A stretch of DNA of 64,000 bases from Pseudotabrizicola alkalilacus (GCF_003443995.1 NZ_QWEY01000004.1:124001-188000), one strand, 5' to 3'. Positions 34,416 to 43,213 are shown, numbered from the stretch's first letter. Program-made: numbers and translations. The notes: generated from the letters alone by a model not told the origin.

Positions 34416-34493
34416 ATGACAAACCTGACCATCGGCGCACCAGCCACTGACCGCACCGGCGCCCCCGCCCAGCGGATGCAGCATACCCGATGA
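34416..34493 (+). CDS. Possible 25-residue leader peptide coupled to the MFS gene
   Basis: ATG at 34416, with GAGGGG about 11 bases before it, opens a 25-codon frame (MTNLTIGAPATDRTGAPAQR...) whose stop overlaps the MFS start as ATGA. The MFS gene has no ribosome site of its own, so translational coupling through this frame is plausible. Too short to prove. Confidence 0.3.
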   Translation: MTNLTIGAPATDRTGAPAQRMQHTR

Positions 34494-36121
34494 AGCTGCC
34501 GGTCTTCCTTGATCCGCTGCGGCATCAGACCTATCGCCGCCTGTGGTCCGCAACGATGATGTCCAATCTTGGCACTCTGGTTCAGACGGTGGGTGCAGGC
34601 TGGCTGATGGCCACGCTTACGACCTCTCCCGCCATGGTGTCGCTGGTGCAGGCGTCGAATTCATTGCCGATCATGGCCTTCTCCCTGATTGCCGGGGCGC
34701 TGGCCGACAATTACAATCGCCGCCGCATCCTGATCTTTGCCCAGATGGCAATGGTACTGGCCTCGACCGCTTTGGCGGTAACCGCATGGACCGGCGGGTT
34801 GACCCCGTGGATGCTGCTGGGCTTCACCTTTCTGGTCGGCTGCGGATCAGCTCTGTACAATCCCACCTGGCAGGCCTCGATGGGCGATATCGTGCCCCGC
34901 GCAAATCTGCACGCCGCTGTGGGACTGAACAGCCTCAGTTTCAACATGATGCGCAGCGTCGGCCCGGCGCTTGGCGGCATGATCGTGGCCATCGCCGGGC
35001 CTGCGGTGGCCTTTGTGCTGAACGCGCTGCTGACCCTGCCGTTGATCCGCGCACTGATCGTCTGGCGTCCCGATTATCCGCGCGCCGATCTGCCGCCCGA
35101 ACATGTCGGCTCTGCCATCGGGGCCGGGCTGCGCTATGTGATGATGTCACCTGCTTTGCTGCGCGTGATGCTGCGCGGCGCGATCTTTGGCACCGCTGCC
35201 GTGATCACGCTGGCGCTGTTGCCACTTGTGGCGCGCGATATGCTGCAAGGCACGGCCCAGACTTACGGCATTCTGCTGGGTGTGTTCGGACTGGGGGCCA
35301 TCGGGGGCGGCATCGCCAATACCCAGCTGGCGCGCCGCCTGCAAAATGAATCGGTCGTGCGTCTGGGCTTTGCCGGTTATGCGCTGGCGCTGCTGGGGCT
35401 TGGGTTTTCAGGCTCGCTGATTGTGGCCTGCCTGTCGCTGCTTCTGGCGGGCGCGAGCTGGGTTCTGGCGCTGGCGCTGTTCAACGTCACGGTGCAACTG
35501 TCGACACCGCGTTGGGTGGTGGGGCGGGCGCTTTCATTCTACCAGACGGCAACTTTTGGCGGCATGGCCCTCGGCTCCTGGCTCTGGGGCGCGCTGGCAG
35601 AGGCGCAGGGCCTGCCAACCGCTTTTGCTCTGGCCGCAGCTCTGCTGGGGCTGGGTGGGGTTCTTGGCCTGTGGTTGCCACTTCCGGCCTTTCCCGCCGA
35701 TGAACTTGGCCCGCTGGGCCGCTTTCGTGCGCCTGAGCCGATGATAGATCTCAAACCCCGCTCCGGCCCGATCATGATAATGATTGATCACAACATCGCC
35801 CATAAGGACACCGAGCTTTTCCTGAAACTCATGCGCGAACGTCGCCGTATCCGGCTGCGCGACGGGGCACGGCACTGGACCCTGATGCGTGATATCGAAC
35901 GGACGGAAATCTGGATCGAAAGCTATCATGTGCCGACATGGATCGACTACCTGCGCCATAACGCACGTCGCACCCTTGCCGATGCTGAAAACTCCAATCA
36001 GCTCAAATCCCTGCATCGCAGCACAGAGGGGGAGCAGCGGGTTCATCGCCTGATCGAGCGTCAGACCGTACCGCTGACCGATGACATGCCCCCCCGCAGC
36101 GACGGTCCGATCGGCATGTAA
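34490..36121 (+). CDS. MFS transporter with C-terminal soluble domain (MFS_3/EntS-like)
   Basis: A 543-residue exporter-type protein. Residues 1-410 have about 12 hydrophobic segments, beginning 'FLDPLRHQTYRRLWSATMMS'; 'LADNYNRRRILIFAQ' is the MFS loop 2-3 signature. Residues about 415-543 form a soluble domain ('HNIAHKDTELFLKLMRERRR...WIESYHVPTWIDYLRH') commonly attached to this family. Substrate unknown. Convergent with the next gene on the other strand. Confidence 0.9.
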   Translation: MKLPVFLDPLRHQTYRRLWSATMMSNLGTLVQTVGAGWLMATLTTSPAMVSLVQASNSLPIMAFSLIAGALADNYNRRRILIFAQMAMVLASTALAVTAWTGGLTPWMLLGFTFLVGCGSALYNPTWQASMGDIVPRANLHAAVGLNSLSFNMMRSVGPALGGMIVAIAGPAVAFVLNALLTLPLIRALIVWRPDYPRADLPPEHVGSAIGAGLRYVMMSPALLRVMLRGAIFGTAAVITLALLPLVARDMLQGTAQTYGILLGVFGLGAIGGGIANTQLARRLQNESVVRLGFAGYALALLGLGFSGSLIVACLSLLLAGASWVLALALFNVTVQLSTPRWVVGRALSFYQTATFGGMALGSWLWGALAEAQGLPTAFALAAALLGLGGVLGLWLPLPAFPADELGPLGRFRAPEPMIDLKPRSGPIMIMIDHNIAHKDTELFLKLMRERRRIRLRDGARHWTLMRDIERTEIWIESYHVPTWIDYLRHNARRTLADAENSNQLKSLHRSTEGEQRVHRLIERQTVPLTDDMPPRSDGPIGM

Positions 36122-36184
36122 GCGGCTGCTCTGTCTGGGTCACGGATCAGGACCAACGAGGCCTGCTGACTTTTTTCGGTTGCA

Positions 36185-36493
36185 TCAACCACACGTCGAG
36201 GTCAGCAGCACCGGCAGCAGCGTCAGACCGCTCGCCACCAGCCCGATCCACGCACCCATCCGGTGCAACCGCGCCTCCCGTGCGGGGCCCTTTGGCGCGG
36301 CGGCCAGAATCCCCACATGGAGGACAAGCCCCGCCAGCCAGACCCCGGCCATCGCCACGATATGCAGACTGCCAAACGGTGCCGCTACGCCGGTCCAGCC
36401 CCACGCGCAGCCGATCCCGTGCAGTGCATAAACAGCGGCAAACAGCACTGCCCACAACACCGGCCCCGCCATCATTCCCACCACCCAGCGCAT
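36185..36493 (-). CDS. Small membrane protein of the cytochrome oxidase operon
   Basis: A 102-residue protein with three hydrophobic segments ('MRWVVGMMAGPVLWAVLFAA', 'LHIVAMAGVWLAGLVLHVG', 'GLVASGLTLLPVLLTSTCG'). The start shares one base with the oxidase stop (TGATG), so it is co-translated with it. I know no function; an assembly or subunit IV-like role is possible. Longer frames from 36571 or 36626 run inside the oxidase gene. Confidence 0.75.
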   Translation of the reverse strand: MRWVVGMMAGPVLWAVLFAAVYALHGIGCAWGWTGVAAPFGSLHIVAMAGVWLAGLVLHVGILAAAPKGPAREARLHRMGAWIGLVASGLTLLPVLLTSTCG

Positions 36494-39012
36494 CAGAACA
36501 ACTCCTGCCCGGCGACCAGCAGCGCCGAGACAGCCGTGGTGGCCAGTGCAAAATCCTGCCACAGCCGCCACACCGGAGTCGCCCCGCGCCGCGAAGGCCC
36601 CATCCGCCCGTCCCGTGCATCGGCATAGGTGCGCAGCGCCAACAGCGCCGCGATTACGCCATGCACCACGGCAAAGCCCAGCAAGACTCCGCGCAGCGCA
36701 TCGCGCGCATGGCGCCTCGGATCATCCAGCAGCAGCGCCAGCCCAGCCAGCGCGACCAGCGCCAGCACCCCTGCCGCTACGCCCAGCAGCGCGCGCTGTC
36801 GGGCCAGATCACCCCCGCGCCCAGCCTCTGCCAGCCGCGCCGTGACCGAACCCACGGCCATCGCCCCCAATGCCACCGCCACCAACACCGCAGGCCAAAC
36901 CCCCGTCAGGCCCGACTCCGGCGCAGGCCAGCCCGGAGCCACCACAGACAAGAACCCGACCCCAAACAGCAGGCAGGCATAGAGCGACCCGTCCGCCACC
37001 AGCGTTGCCACCGCGCCGCCATAGGCCAAGGTGCCCCGCACCTGCCAATGCAGCGGCAGCGGCAGACCGGGGGCCGCGTGAACCGGCGCGTGATCCTGCC
37101 CGGTGCCCATCACCATGCCCCAGCGCCAGACCACCAGAACAATGGCCATGATCGCCACTGGGGTCAGCCAATAGATCCCCGCCAGCATCAGCATGAAAAA
37201 ACTGCCGATCACCGCCGCCGTCGCCAAGGGCAGTATCGTGTTGTCCGGCAACACCGCGATATGATCCGGCCGCCCGCTTCCCGGCTCGACCACCAGCGTC
37301 TCGCGCCAACCGCGCGGCGCACCGGGCAAAATCCCCTCGCCCCGCGCCAGTGGCACGGCAGCAGCGGCATCGTCCCGCCCCGGTGCGGGCAGAGAGGCGA
37401 AGTTGTACGCCGGGGCAGGCAGCGCCATCGCCCAATCCAGCGTCGGCGCCTGCCACGGATTCCGGCGGCTGAGTGCGCCGAAAAACCATTGCATCACCAT
37501 GTCAAAGACAAAGAGGGCAAACCCCATCGCCAGCACCATGCTGAAGATTGATGAGACCAAATTGGGCAGCACCCACTCCGGGTTGTCGGGGTAGATATCA
37601 ATCCGCCTTGGCATCCCCAGCAGCCCGGTCAGATGCATGATGAAAAATGTGCCGTGAAACCCGATCAGGATCAGCCAGAACGCGGCCTCGCCCAACTTTG
37701 GCACCCGCGCGCGCCCGCAGATCAGCGGCATCCAATAGGTCAGCGCCGCCATCAACGGAAACACGAATCCCCCGATCAGCACATAGTGCAGATGCGCGGT
37801 GACAAAGGCGGTGTCATGTGCCTGCCAGTTGAACGGCACGATGGCCAGCATCACCCCGGTCAGCCCGCCCATCACAAAGGTCAGGAAGAACCCCAGAACA
37901 TACAGCATCGGCAGCTTCAGCTGCGGCCGCCCCTTCCAGATCGTGCCGATCCACGCAAAGACCTGCACTGCCGTCGGCACTGCCACCAGCGCCGACGCGG
38001 CAGAAAAGAACGCCAGCGCCATATGCGGGATGCCCACGGTAAACATATGGTGGACCCACAGCCCGAACGACAGGAACACCAACCCCAGCACCGCCGCCAC
38101 CACTGCGCCATAGCCAAGGATGGTGGTCCGGCTCATCACCGGAATGATGGTCGAAAGCGCGCCCGCCGCGGGCAGAAAGATGATGTAGACCTCGGGGTGG
38201 CCGAACAGCCAGAACAGATGTTGCCACAGCAGCGGATCGCCGCCGCGCGCCACGTCAAAGAATGGCCAGCCAAACGCCCGCTCCATCTCCAGCAGGATCG
38301 AGCCGAGGATCAGCGGCGGGAACCCCACCAGCATCATCACGCTTGTGCCCAGCATGTACCATCCCATCAGCGGCATCCGCGAAAGGGGCATATGGGCAGA
38401 GCGGCAGCGCAGAATGGTCACCGTGATCTCGACCGCCGCCGCCACGGCGGAAATCTCGACAAAGGTGATCCCCAGCAGCCACACATCGGCGTTGATCCCC
38501 GGCGTATAGGTCTTGTCCGACAGCGGCGTATACATGAACCAGCCCCCATCCGGGGCCACGCCTGCCAGCAGCGACAACAGAATGATCGTGCCGCCGAACA
38601 GATAACACCAGTATCCCAGCGCTGAGAGGCGCGGAAATGCCATGTCCCGCGCGCCAAGGATCTTTGGCAACAACCACAGCGCCAGCCCCTCCAGCATGGG
38701 AATGGCGAACAGAAACATCATGATGCTGCCGTGCATCGTGAAAATCTGGTTGTAGAGTGCGGTATCGAGGAACGCCCCACGCGGCGTGGCCAGCTGCGCC
38801 CGGATCAGCATCGACAGCACGCCGCCGATGGCAAAGAACACGCCGGCCGTCGCCATGAATCGCAGCCCGATGGTGGTATGGTTGACCGAAGCCAGCACCC
38901 CCCGCCACCCCGGCAGATCGCTCCACACTGCTGTCAGCTCGCGGTGCAGGGTCAGCGCCCGTTGCGGCGGGTTCGCCTGTGGTGTCACATCGCTGCGCTT
39001 TGCATCACTCAT
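36493..39012 (-). CDS. ctaD: Cytochrome c oxidase subunit I fused to a subunit III-like domain
   Basis: An 839-residue haem-copper oxidase. Residues 1 to about 560 are subunit I: 'TMHGSIMMFLFAIPM' holds the haem a His, 'WLFGHPEVYIIFLPA' the CuB His cross-linked to Tyr and proton-path Glu, 'FVTAHLHYVLIGG' the haem a3/a His pair. The remainder (about 600-839) carries further hydrophobic segments in the position of a subunit III, as in some caa3-type oxidases. It pumps protons while reducing O2. Downstream of subunit II with an 8-bp overlap. Confidence 0.93.
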   Translation of the reverse strand: MSDAKRSDVTPQANPPQRALTLHRELTAVWSDLPGWRGVLASVNHTTIGLRFMATAGVFFAIGGVLSMLIRAQLATPRGAFLDTALYNQIFTMHGSIMMFLFAIPMLEGLALWLLPKILGARDMAFPRLSALGYWCYLFGGTIILLSLLAGVAPDGGWFMYTPLSDKTYTPGINADVWLLGITFVEISAVAAAVEITVTILRCRSAHMPLSRMPLMGWYMLGTSVMMLVGFPPLILGSILLEMERAFGWPFFDVARGGDPLLWQHLFWLFGHPEVYIIFLPAAGALSTIIPVMSRTTILGYGAVVAAVLGLVFLSFGLWVHHMFTVGIPHMALAFFSAASALVAVPTAVQVFAWIGTIWKGRPQLKLPMLYVLGFFLTFVMGGLTGVMLAIVPFNWQAHDTAFVTAHLHYVLIGGFVFPLMAALTYWMPLICGRARVPKLGEAAFWLILIGFHGTFFIMHLTGLLGMPRRIDIYPDNPEWVLPNLVSSIFSMVLAMGFALFVFDMVMQWFFGALSRRNPWQAPTLDWAMALPAPAYNFASLPAPGRDDAAAAVPLARGEGILPGAPRGWRETLVVEPGSGRPDHIAVLPDNTILPLATAAVIGSFFMLMLAGIYWLTPVAIMAIVLVVWRWGMVMGTGQDHAPVHAAPGLPLPLHWQVRGTLAYGGAVATLVADGSLYACLLFGVGFLSVVAPGWPAPESGLTGVWPAVLVAVALGAMAVGSVTARLAEAGRGGDLARQRALLGVAAGVLALVALAGLALLLDDPRRHARDALRGVLLGFAVVHGVIAALLALRTYADARDGRMGPSRRGATPVWRLWQDFALATTAVSALLVAGQELF

Positions 39013-39715
39013 CGTCGCCCCCGCTCACTGTCAGATCGGGAAACGCCCCCGGCTCGTAGACCACCACGGTAAATCGCATCACGCTATGCCCGATCCCGCA
39101 GAATTCGGCGCACAGCCCCTCATGCTCGCCCGGCGCATCCGCCATCAGCCGCGCCACGTTGACCCGGCCTGGCACCGCATCCATCTTGCCGCCCAGACGC
39201 GGCACCCAGAAGCTGTGGATCACATCCGTTGCCGTGATCTCGATATCAAACGGCACGCCTGCGGGCACATAGAGCACATCGCGCGTTTCCAGCAGTGCCC
39301 CATCCGGCCCTGGCTGGGTAAAGGTCCAGCCCCATTGCCGGGCCTCGGCCGTCACCCGCACCGCGCCGTCATCGCGCGGCAGGATCCGCTCGCCAACCCA
39401 GAACCCGTAGCCGACCAGCGCGACCAGCACGGTCATCACAAATCCGACGCCCAGACCCAGCGTCCAGACCCGCTCATCAGCGCCCTTGCCCTCGGGCCTG
39501 CGCCAGGCCACCGCCAGCAAGATCAGCACAAATGCGGTGATCAACCCCGCCCCGATCAGCATCGCCCACCACAGCCCGGCCACCAGCGAGGCCGAGGGCC
39601 CGGCAGGGTCCAGCGTTGACAACGATCCCTGACAGCCCGCCAATAGCGGAACCAAACCGGCAACTGCGGCCTTATACCCATACCCCCGACCATCTGATTG
39701 AGGCGCTGCACCCAT
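39005..39715 (-). CDS. ctaC: Cytochrome c oxidase subunit II (lipoprotein, no haem c domain)
   Basis: A 236-residue protein with a lipobox 'LLAGC' (Cys29), two membrane segments, and a periplasmic cupredoxin. The CuA site is complete: 'CAEFCGIGHSVM' plus the upstream His in 'DVIHSFWVPRLGGKMD'. No cytochrome c domain follows, unlike classic caa3 subunit II. The chosen ATG (39715) directly abuts the opposite-strand start of the next gene (CATATG). A frame back to 40270 reads antisense to that gene and is rejected. Confidence 0.9.
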   Translation of the reverse strand: MGAAPQSDGRGYGYKAAVAGLVPLLAGCQGSLSTLDPAGPSASLVAGLWWAMLIGAGLITAFVLILLAVAWRRPEGKGADERVWTLGLGVGFVMTVLVALVGYGFWVGERILPRDDGAVRVTAEARQWGWTFTQPGPDGALLETRDVLYVPAGVPFDIEITATDVIHSFWVPRLGGKMDAVPGRVNVARLMADAPGEHEGLCAEFCGIGHSVMRFTVVVYEPGAFPDLTVSGGDDE

Positions 39716-40231
39716 ATGACACCCAAACCGCCAAAGCCGTTGACCGACCCGATTCAGGAACGCGCCTCGTTCAACGCGACCGAGTCGAAGATCGCCATCG
39801 CCGGTCATCCGCTGCATGCGATGATGGTCGCTTTCCCGATCACGCTGGCCTTTTGCACCTTTGCCGCCGATGCTTTGTACTGGTGGACCGGCGATCTGTT
39901 CTGGCCGCGCGTGGCGCTCTGGGCGGCAGGCGTCGGCTTTCTGGTCGGCGTGCTGGCGGGGATCGTCGGCACGATGGAACTGCTGGCCGTACCCGGCATC
40001 CGTATCCGCTCGGCCAGCTGGACCCATTTCATCCTTGCTGTCATGCTGCTGTCCATGCTGGGCGTGAACTGGATCATCCGGCTTGACGATGCCGCCGCAG
40101 CCGTTCTGCCTTGGGGGGTGCTGCTGTCCACCGTGACCGCAGGCATGACCGCAATCACCGGCTGGCATGGCGGCAAGCTTGTGTTTGATTATCAGATCGG
40201 CACCCAGAATGATCACAGAGATCCCCCCTGA
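39716..40231 (+). CDS. DUF2231 membrane protein
   Basis: A 171-residue protein with four hydrophobic segments, with 'IAGHPLHAMMVAFPITLAF' holding the His residues typical of DUF2231. A haem or redox role has been suggested for such proteins but none is established to my knowledge. Its ATG abuts the subunit II start on the other strand; GAGG lies 12 bases upstream, inside the N-terminal coding region of ctaC. A TTG at 39698 is an alternative. The last 19 bp overlap the convergent gene. Confidence 0.8.
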   Translation: MTPKPPKPLTDPIQERASFNATESKIAIAGHPLHAMMVAFPITLAFCTFAADALYWWTGDLFWPRVALWAAGVGFLVGVLAGIVGTMELLAVPGIRIRSASWTHFILAVMLLSMLGVNWIIRLDDAAAAVLPWGVLLSTVTAGMTAITGWHGGKLVFDYQIGTQNDHRDPP

Positions 40232-40689
40232 GTTTCCAGCAGTATCGCGGGCAACAACGTCACGATCCACGCCAGATCGGGCTTATCCAGCACCAGCCAC
40301 AGCACCACCGCAATCTGCGGCACCACAAAGGCAATCGCGATCAGCGGTGGCGGCATTCGATAGTTTCCCTCGCCTTCACCCGACCGCAGGATCAGATGAC
40401 CGATCCACGCATGCACCAGCGTCATGCCGCAGACAAAGATCAACTTTACCCACAGCCATTCGGCCCGCACCTCTGCCACAAAGATCAGCGCGGTTCCCGC
40501 CGCAATCGCAATCACCGCAGCGGGCGTGGCAAAGACAATGTAGCCCGAATGCGTGATCAGCCGGAACTCGGTGAACCGCGATTGACTGCGCGCTCCGCGA
40601 TAATGATGCAGCAACAGCGGCAGCGCGATCAGCGCCGCGCACCAGCAAAGCAAGGCCGAAATATGCAAAAACTTCAGCGAGGCGATCAC
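40213..40689 (-). CDS. CopD/HemJ-like membrane protein
   Basis: A 158-residue protein with four to five hydrophobic segments; 'SLKFLHISALLCWCAALIAL' and 'FRLITHSGYIVFATPAAVIA' place His residues in helices as in CopD-family copper or haem proteins. The start is the GTG at 40689, overlapping the ctaG stop (GTGA). It may help copper delivery or haem handling for the oxidase. Confidence 0.75.
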   Translation of the reverse strand: MIASLKFLHISALLCWCAALIALPLLLHHYRGARSQSRFTEFRLITHSGYIVFATPAAVIAIAAGTALIFVAEVRAEWLWVKLIFVCGMTLVHAWIGHLILRSGEGEGNYRMPPPLIAIAFVVPQIAVVLWLVLDKPDLAWIVTLLPAILLETQGGSL

Positions 40690-41426
40690 GCGGCGAACCC
40701 CTGTTTCCAGCCGCGCCGCACCATCCAGAATGCAATCCCTGCGAGCGGCAGAAACCCCGGCACCCACATGATCAGCCCCGCCAGCTGCTGATCGGACAGG
40801 AGTGTCAGCCCGAATGCTTCCGCTCCAACCAGATGCTGTGGGTAAAGCGCGGTCGAAGCAAAGGTCAGCACCGCCCCGATGAACCCCATCACCGCCGCCA
40901 GCCCACCGATGCCCAGCGCATGGGCAAACAGCCCCTCCGCCCGCTGTTCCGGGTGCAGAACCGCCGACCAGAACAGCCAGGCCGGTAGCAACAGCGCGCC
41001 CTGCATCCCCCAGTACACCGCCACACTGGCCCAGGCCGCATCATAGACCGCAGGCACATGCCACAGGATCAACACCACCGAGGTCAATCCCATCGCCACA
41101 GCCGCAGGCAGCGCACGCCACGGAAGCGCGACAGCCAAGGCCGGAGCTACAAAAGACACCAGAACCACATGATGCAACGCGCGCGCTGAAAACAGCGCCA
41201 CCGTCGCGGCACAAAGCGGCGACACAAACGCCACCACCAACCCAATTCCCGTCAGCATCAGCGCCCGGTCCTGCCCAGCGGTCAAACCAACCCGCGACCG
41301 AAGCCAAAGCGCTGCAAAACCCGCGCAAGCCAGCACAAACAGCAGCCAAGGATCGCCGTTCCACGCATAAATCAGCGCCTCCGGGGCAATCAGGGGGCCG
41401 CAATATGGCACGGCGTCAACACCCAT
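40686..41426 (-). CDS. ctaG: Cytochrome c oxidase assembly factor CtaG (caa3 type)
   Basis: A 246-residue membrane protein with about seven hydrophobic segments. It has the family features 'ALIYAWNGDPWLL', 'SARALHHVVLVSFVAPALAV' and 'LWHVPAVYDAAWAS'. CtaG of this type is needed for formation of the CuB/caa3 oxidase. First gene of the leftward set, with a candidate EcfG promoter at 41496-41520. Confidence 0.88.
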   Translation of the reverse strand: MGVDAVPYCGPLIAPEALIYAWNGDPWLLFVLACAGFAALWLRSRVGLTAGQDRALMLTGIGLVVAFVSPLCAATVALFSARALHHVVLVSFVAPALAVALPWRALPAAVAMGLTSVVLILWHVPAVYDAAWASVAVYWGMQGALLLPAWLFWSAVLHPEQRAEGLFAHALGIGGLAAVMGFIGAVLTFASTALYPQHLVGAEAFGLTLLSDQQLAGLIMWVPGFLPLAGIAFWMVRRGWKQGFAA

Positions 41427-41495
41427 CGTTTAAATCCCAATCTGTCTTCAATCCTGACGAGCCCGCTACCGCGCATCACATCTCGCCGGTAAACC

Positions 41496-41520
41496 AACCA
41501 GAACCGCGCCGGTTCGTTCC
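41496..41520 (-). promoter_or_regulatory. Candidate EcfG-type promoter before ctaG
   Basis: On the reverse strand GGAAC (41520-41516), 16 bases, GGTT (41499-41496). It is 70 bp before the start codon and faces the oxidase genes. Confidence 0.5.
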
Positions 41521-41580
41521 ATAGGTTTCCCGTAATTTTCGTCCAACACCCCGGTTTCTTCAGATTTTTATGGCTTTCAC

Positions 41581-41606
41581 GGAACGTTTCCGGCGCACAG
41601 CCCGTT
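41581..41606 (+). promoter_or_regulatory. Candidate EcfG-type promoter of the flavocytochrome reductase gene
   Basis: GGAAC (41581-41585), 17 bases, CGTT (41603-41606): a full consensus match. The ATG is only 8 bases after the -10, so transcription would begin at or next to the start codon, giving a leaderless mRNA. Confidence 0.6.
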
Positions 41607-41614
41607 CCTTGTAA

Positions 41615-42994
41615 ATGAACGCACCCGATCACCCTGATCCGCAGGCCTTTGTCCGCACCGCCGACCGCCCGCTGGTGGTGGCGCTGCGCGCCAGTCTTTG
41701 GCTGATCGCCGGTCTTGGCATCATCGCTCTGCCCTTTGTGCTGATCCTGCTTGGCAGCGACCGCCCTACCGCAGTCCACCCGCTGTGGGATTTCGCCATG
41801 GGCTGCGGGTTCGCCGCCCTCACCCTCGCCATTGCTCAGTTCGCACTGACCGGACGGGTCAAGCTGCTGACCACGCCGTTTGGCGCCGATATCATCTACC
41901 TGTTCCACCGCTTTCTCAGCTGGGGGGTGCTTGGGCTGATGTTGACGCATTTCGGCATCCTCTACATCTGGTATCAACCCGCCCTGGGCGAGTTGAACCC
42001 CCTGACCGCCCGGTGGGAGCTGACAGCGGGCCGCGTTGCACTGGTTTGTTTCGGGGCGCTGATCCTCAGCTCTGAACTGCGCAAACGGGTCGGGCTGGAG
42101 TATCACGGCTGGCGCATCCTCCACATCGCCCTCGCCGTCACCGGCACTTTTGCGGCATTGGCGCATGTGCTGGGCGTCGGCAAGTACAGCGCAATGGCGG
42201 GCAGCCGCACCCTGTGGCTTGGCATCGCTTTGGTCTGGGCCGCCTTCCTCGCCTGGTCCCGCCTGCTGCGCCCGATGGTTCTGGCCCGAAACCCGTGGCG
42301 CGTGACCTCGAACGAGGCCGAGCGTGGCGGCGTCCACACCCTTACCCTGCGCCCCGAGGGTCAGCCGTTGCGTGCGTGGAAGCCGGGGCAATTCGCCTGG
42401 CTGACCATCGGCCACGCGCCGTGGGCCCTGCGTGAACACCCCTTTACCATCTCGACCGCACCGGACCGGGGGCCAGAGGTTTCCTTCTCGATCAAGCCCC
42501 TTGGCGACGATTCCGAACGCATGGCCAAAACCCCGCCCGGCACTCTGGCCTATGTCGATGGCCCCTTCGGCACCTTTTCCATTGACCGCGAGGCCACCGC
42601 CGAGGGCTTTGTCATGATTGCCGGCGGCGTTGGGATCACCCCGATCCTGTCAAACCTGCACGCTCTGCAATCGCGCGACGACCCGCGCCCGGTGATCCTG
42701 CTCTACGCCAACAGCACGCTGGATGAGGCCTCCTTCCGCGAGGAACTTGGCGCCATCGCGCAGGATATCGACCTGACCATCGTGCATGTGCCCGAAGAGG
42801 CGCCCGAAGACTGGCAGGGCGAAACCGGGATGATCGACAAAGACCTGCTCGCCCGCCACCTGCCCGACATGACCCACGACTGGCCGCACATGCTCTGCGG
42901 TCCGGCCCCGATGCTGGAGGCGGTGTCAAAGGGATTGACCGCGCTGGGTGTGCCCGCGCGCCGGATCAGTTCCGAAATCTTTGATCTGGTGTAA
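41615..42994 (+). CDS. Ferric reductase-like flavocytochrome (FAD/NAD(P) oxidoreductase)
   Basis: A 459-residue protein. The first 240 residues hold about six hydrophobic segments with His candidates for haem b ('LFHRFLSWGVLGLMLTHFG', 'YHGWRILHIALAVTGTFAAL'). The remainder is a FNR module: FAD motif 'REHPFTISTAP', NAD motif 'MIAGGVGITPILSNL' and 'HMLCGPAPMLEAVSKGL'. It moves electrons across the membrane from NAD(P)H, like ferric reductases and NADPH oxidases. No Shine-Dalgarno site is present, in keeping with a leaderless transcript. Confidence 0.88.
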   Translation: MNAPDHPDPQAFVRTADRPLVVALRASLWLIAGLGIIALPFVLILLGSDRPTAVHPLWDFAMGCGFAALTLAIAQFALTGRVKLLTTPFGADIIYLFHRFLSWGVLGLMLTHFGILYIWYQPALGELNPLTARWELTAGRVALVCFGALILSSELRKRVGLEYHGWRILHIALAVTGTFAALAHVLGVGKYSAMAGSRTLWLGIALVWAAFLAWSRLLRPMVLARNPWRVTSNEAERGGVHTLTLRPEGQPLRAWKPGQFAWLTIGHAPWALREHPFTISTAPDRGPEVSFSIKPLGDDSERMAKTPPGTLAYVDGPFGTFSIDREATAEGFVMIAGGVGITPILSNLHALQSRDDPRPVILLYANSTLDEASFREELGAIAQDIDLTIVHVPEEAPEDWQGETGMIDKDLLARHLPDMTHDWPHMLCGPAPMLEAVSKGLTALGVPARRISSEIFDLV

Positions 42995-42997
42995 TGC

Positions 42998-43090
42998 ATG
43001 CGACAAACCTACGCCCGTCTTCTGGCCGCCGCCCTCGTCGCCTTTGCGCTGGCGATGGCGCTTGGCTTTGCCATGGTCGTGAACGGATAG
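42998..43090 (+). CDS. Possible 30-residue single-span membrane peptide
   Basis: ATG 42998 opens a 30-codon frame, with a basic N-terminus (MRQTYAR) and one Ala/Leu/Phe-rich span ending 'GFAMVVNG', directly after the reductase stop (4 bp). The hydrophobic profile and position suggest a small accessory subunit, but no good ribosome site is seen. Confidence 0.45.
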   Translation: MRQTYARLLAAALVAFALAMALGFAMVVNG

Positions 43091-43188
43091 GGCAATCGTT
43101 TGCCCGCGGCGTCTTCATCCTGGTCCGAATGCTCCCGGCATCGCACCGGTCTTTGGTACGGAAGAGCACAAATCTGCTTTGGTGCTGC

Positions 43189-43213
43189 GGAACAAATCGT
43201 CCTGTCTCCGGTT
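43189..43213 (+). promoter_or_regulatory. Candidate EcfG-type promoter before the glycosyltransferase operon
   Basis: GGAAC (43189-43193), 16 bases, GGTT (43210-43213), 134 bp before the first gene. The rest of this 256-bp gap holds only a short inverted repeat CTCCGT/ACGGAG near 43260. Confidence 0.45.

Noticed and set aside
36140-36205. Intrinsic terminator between the MFS gene and the oxidase operon
   Set aside because: A GGTTG/CAACC hairpin is present at about 36178-36190, but the T-run precedes it on the forward strand and no U-run follows on either strand.
36280-37551. Forward 423-residue Pro/Arg/His-rich frame opposite ctaD
   Set aside because: Composition typical of the antisense of a membrane protein gene in GC-rich DNA; no family features.
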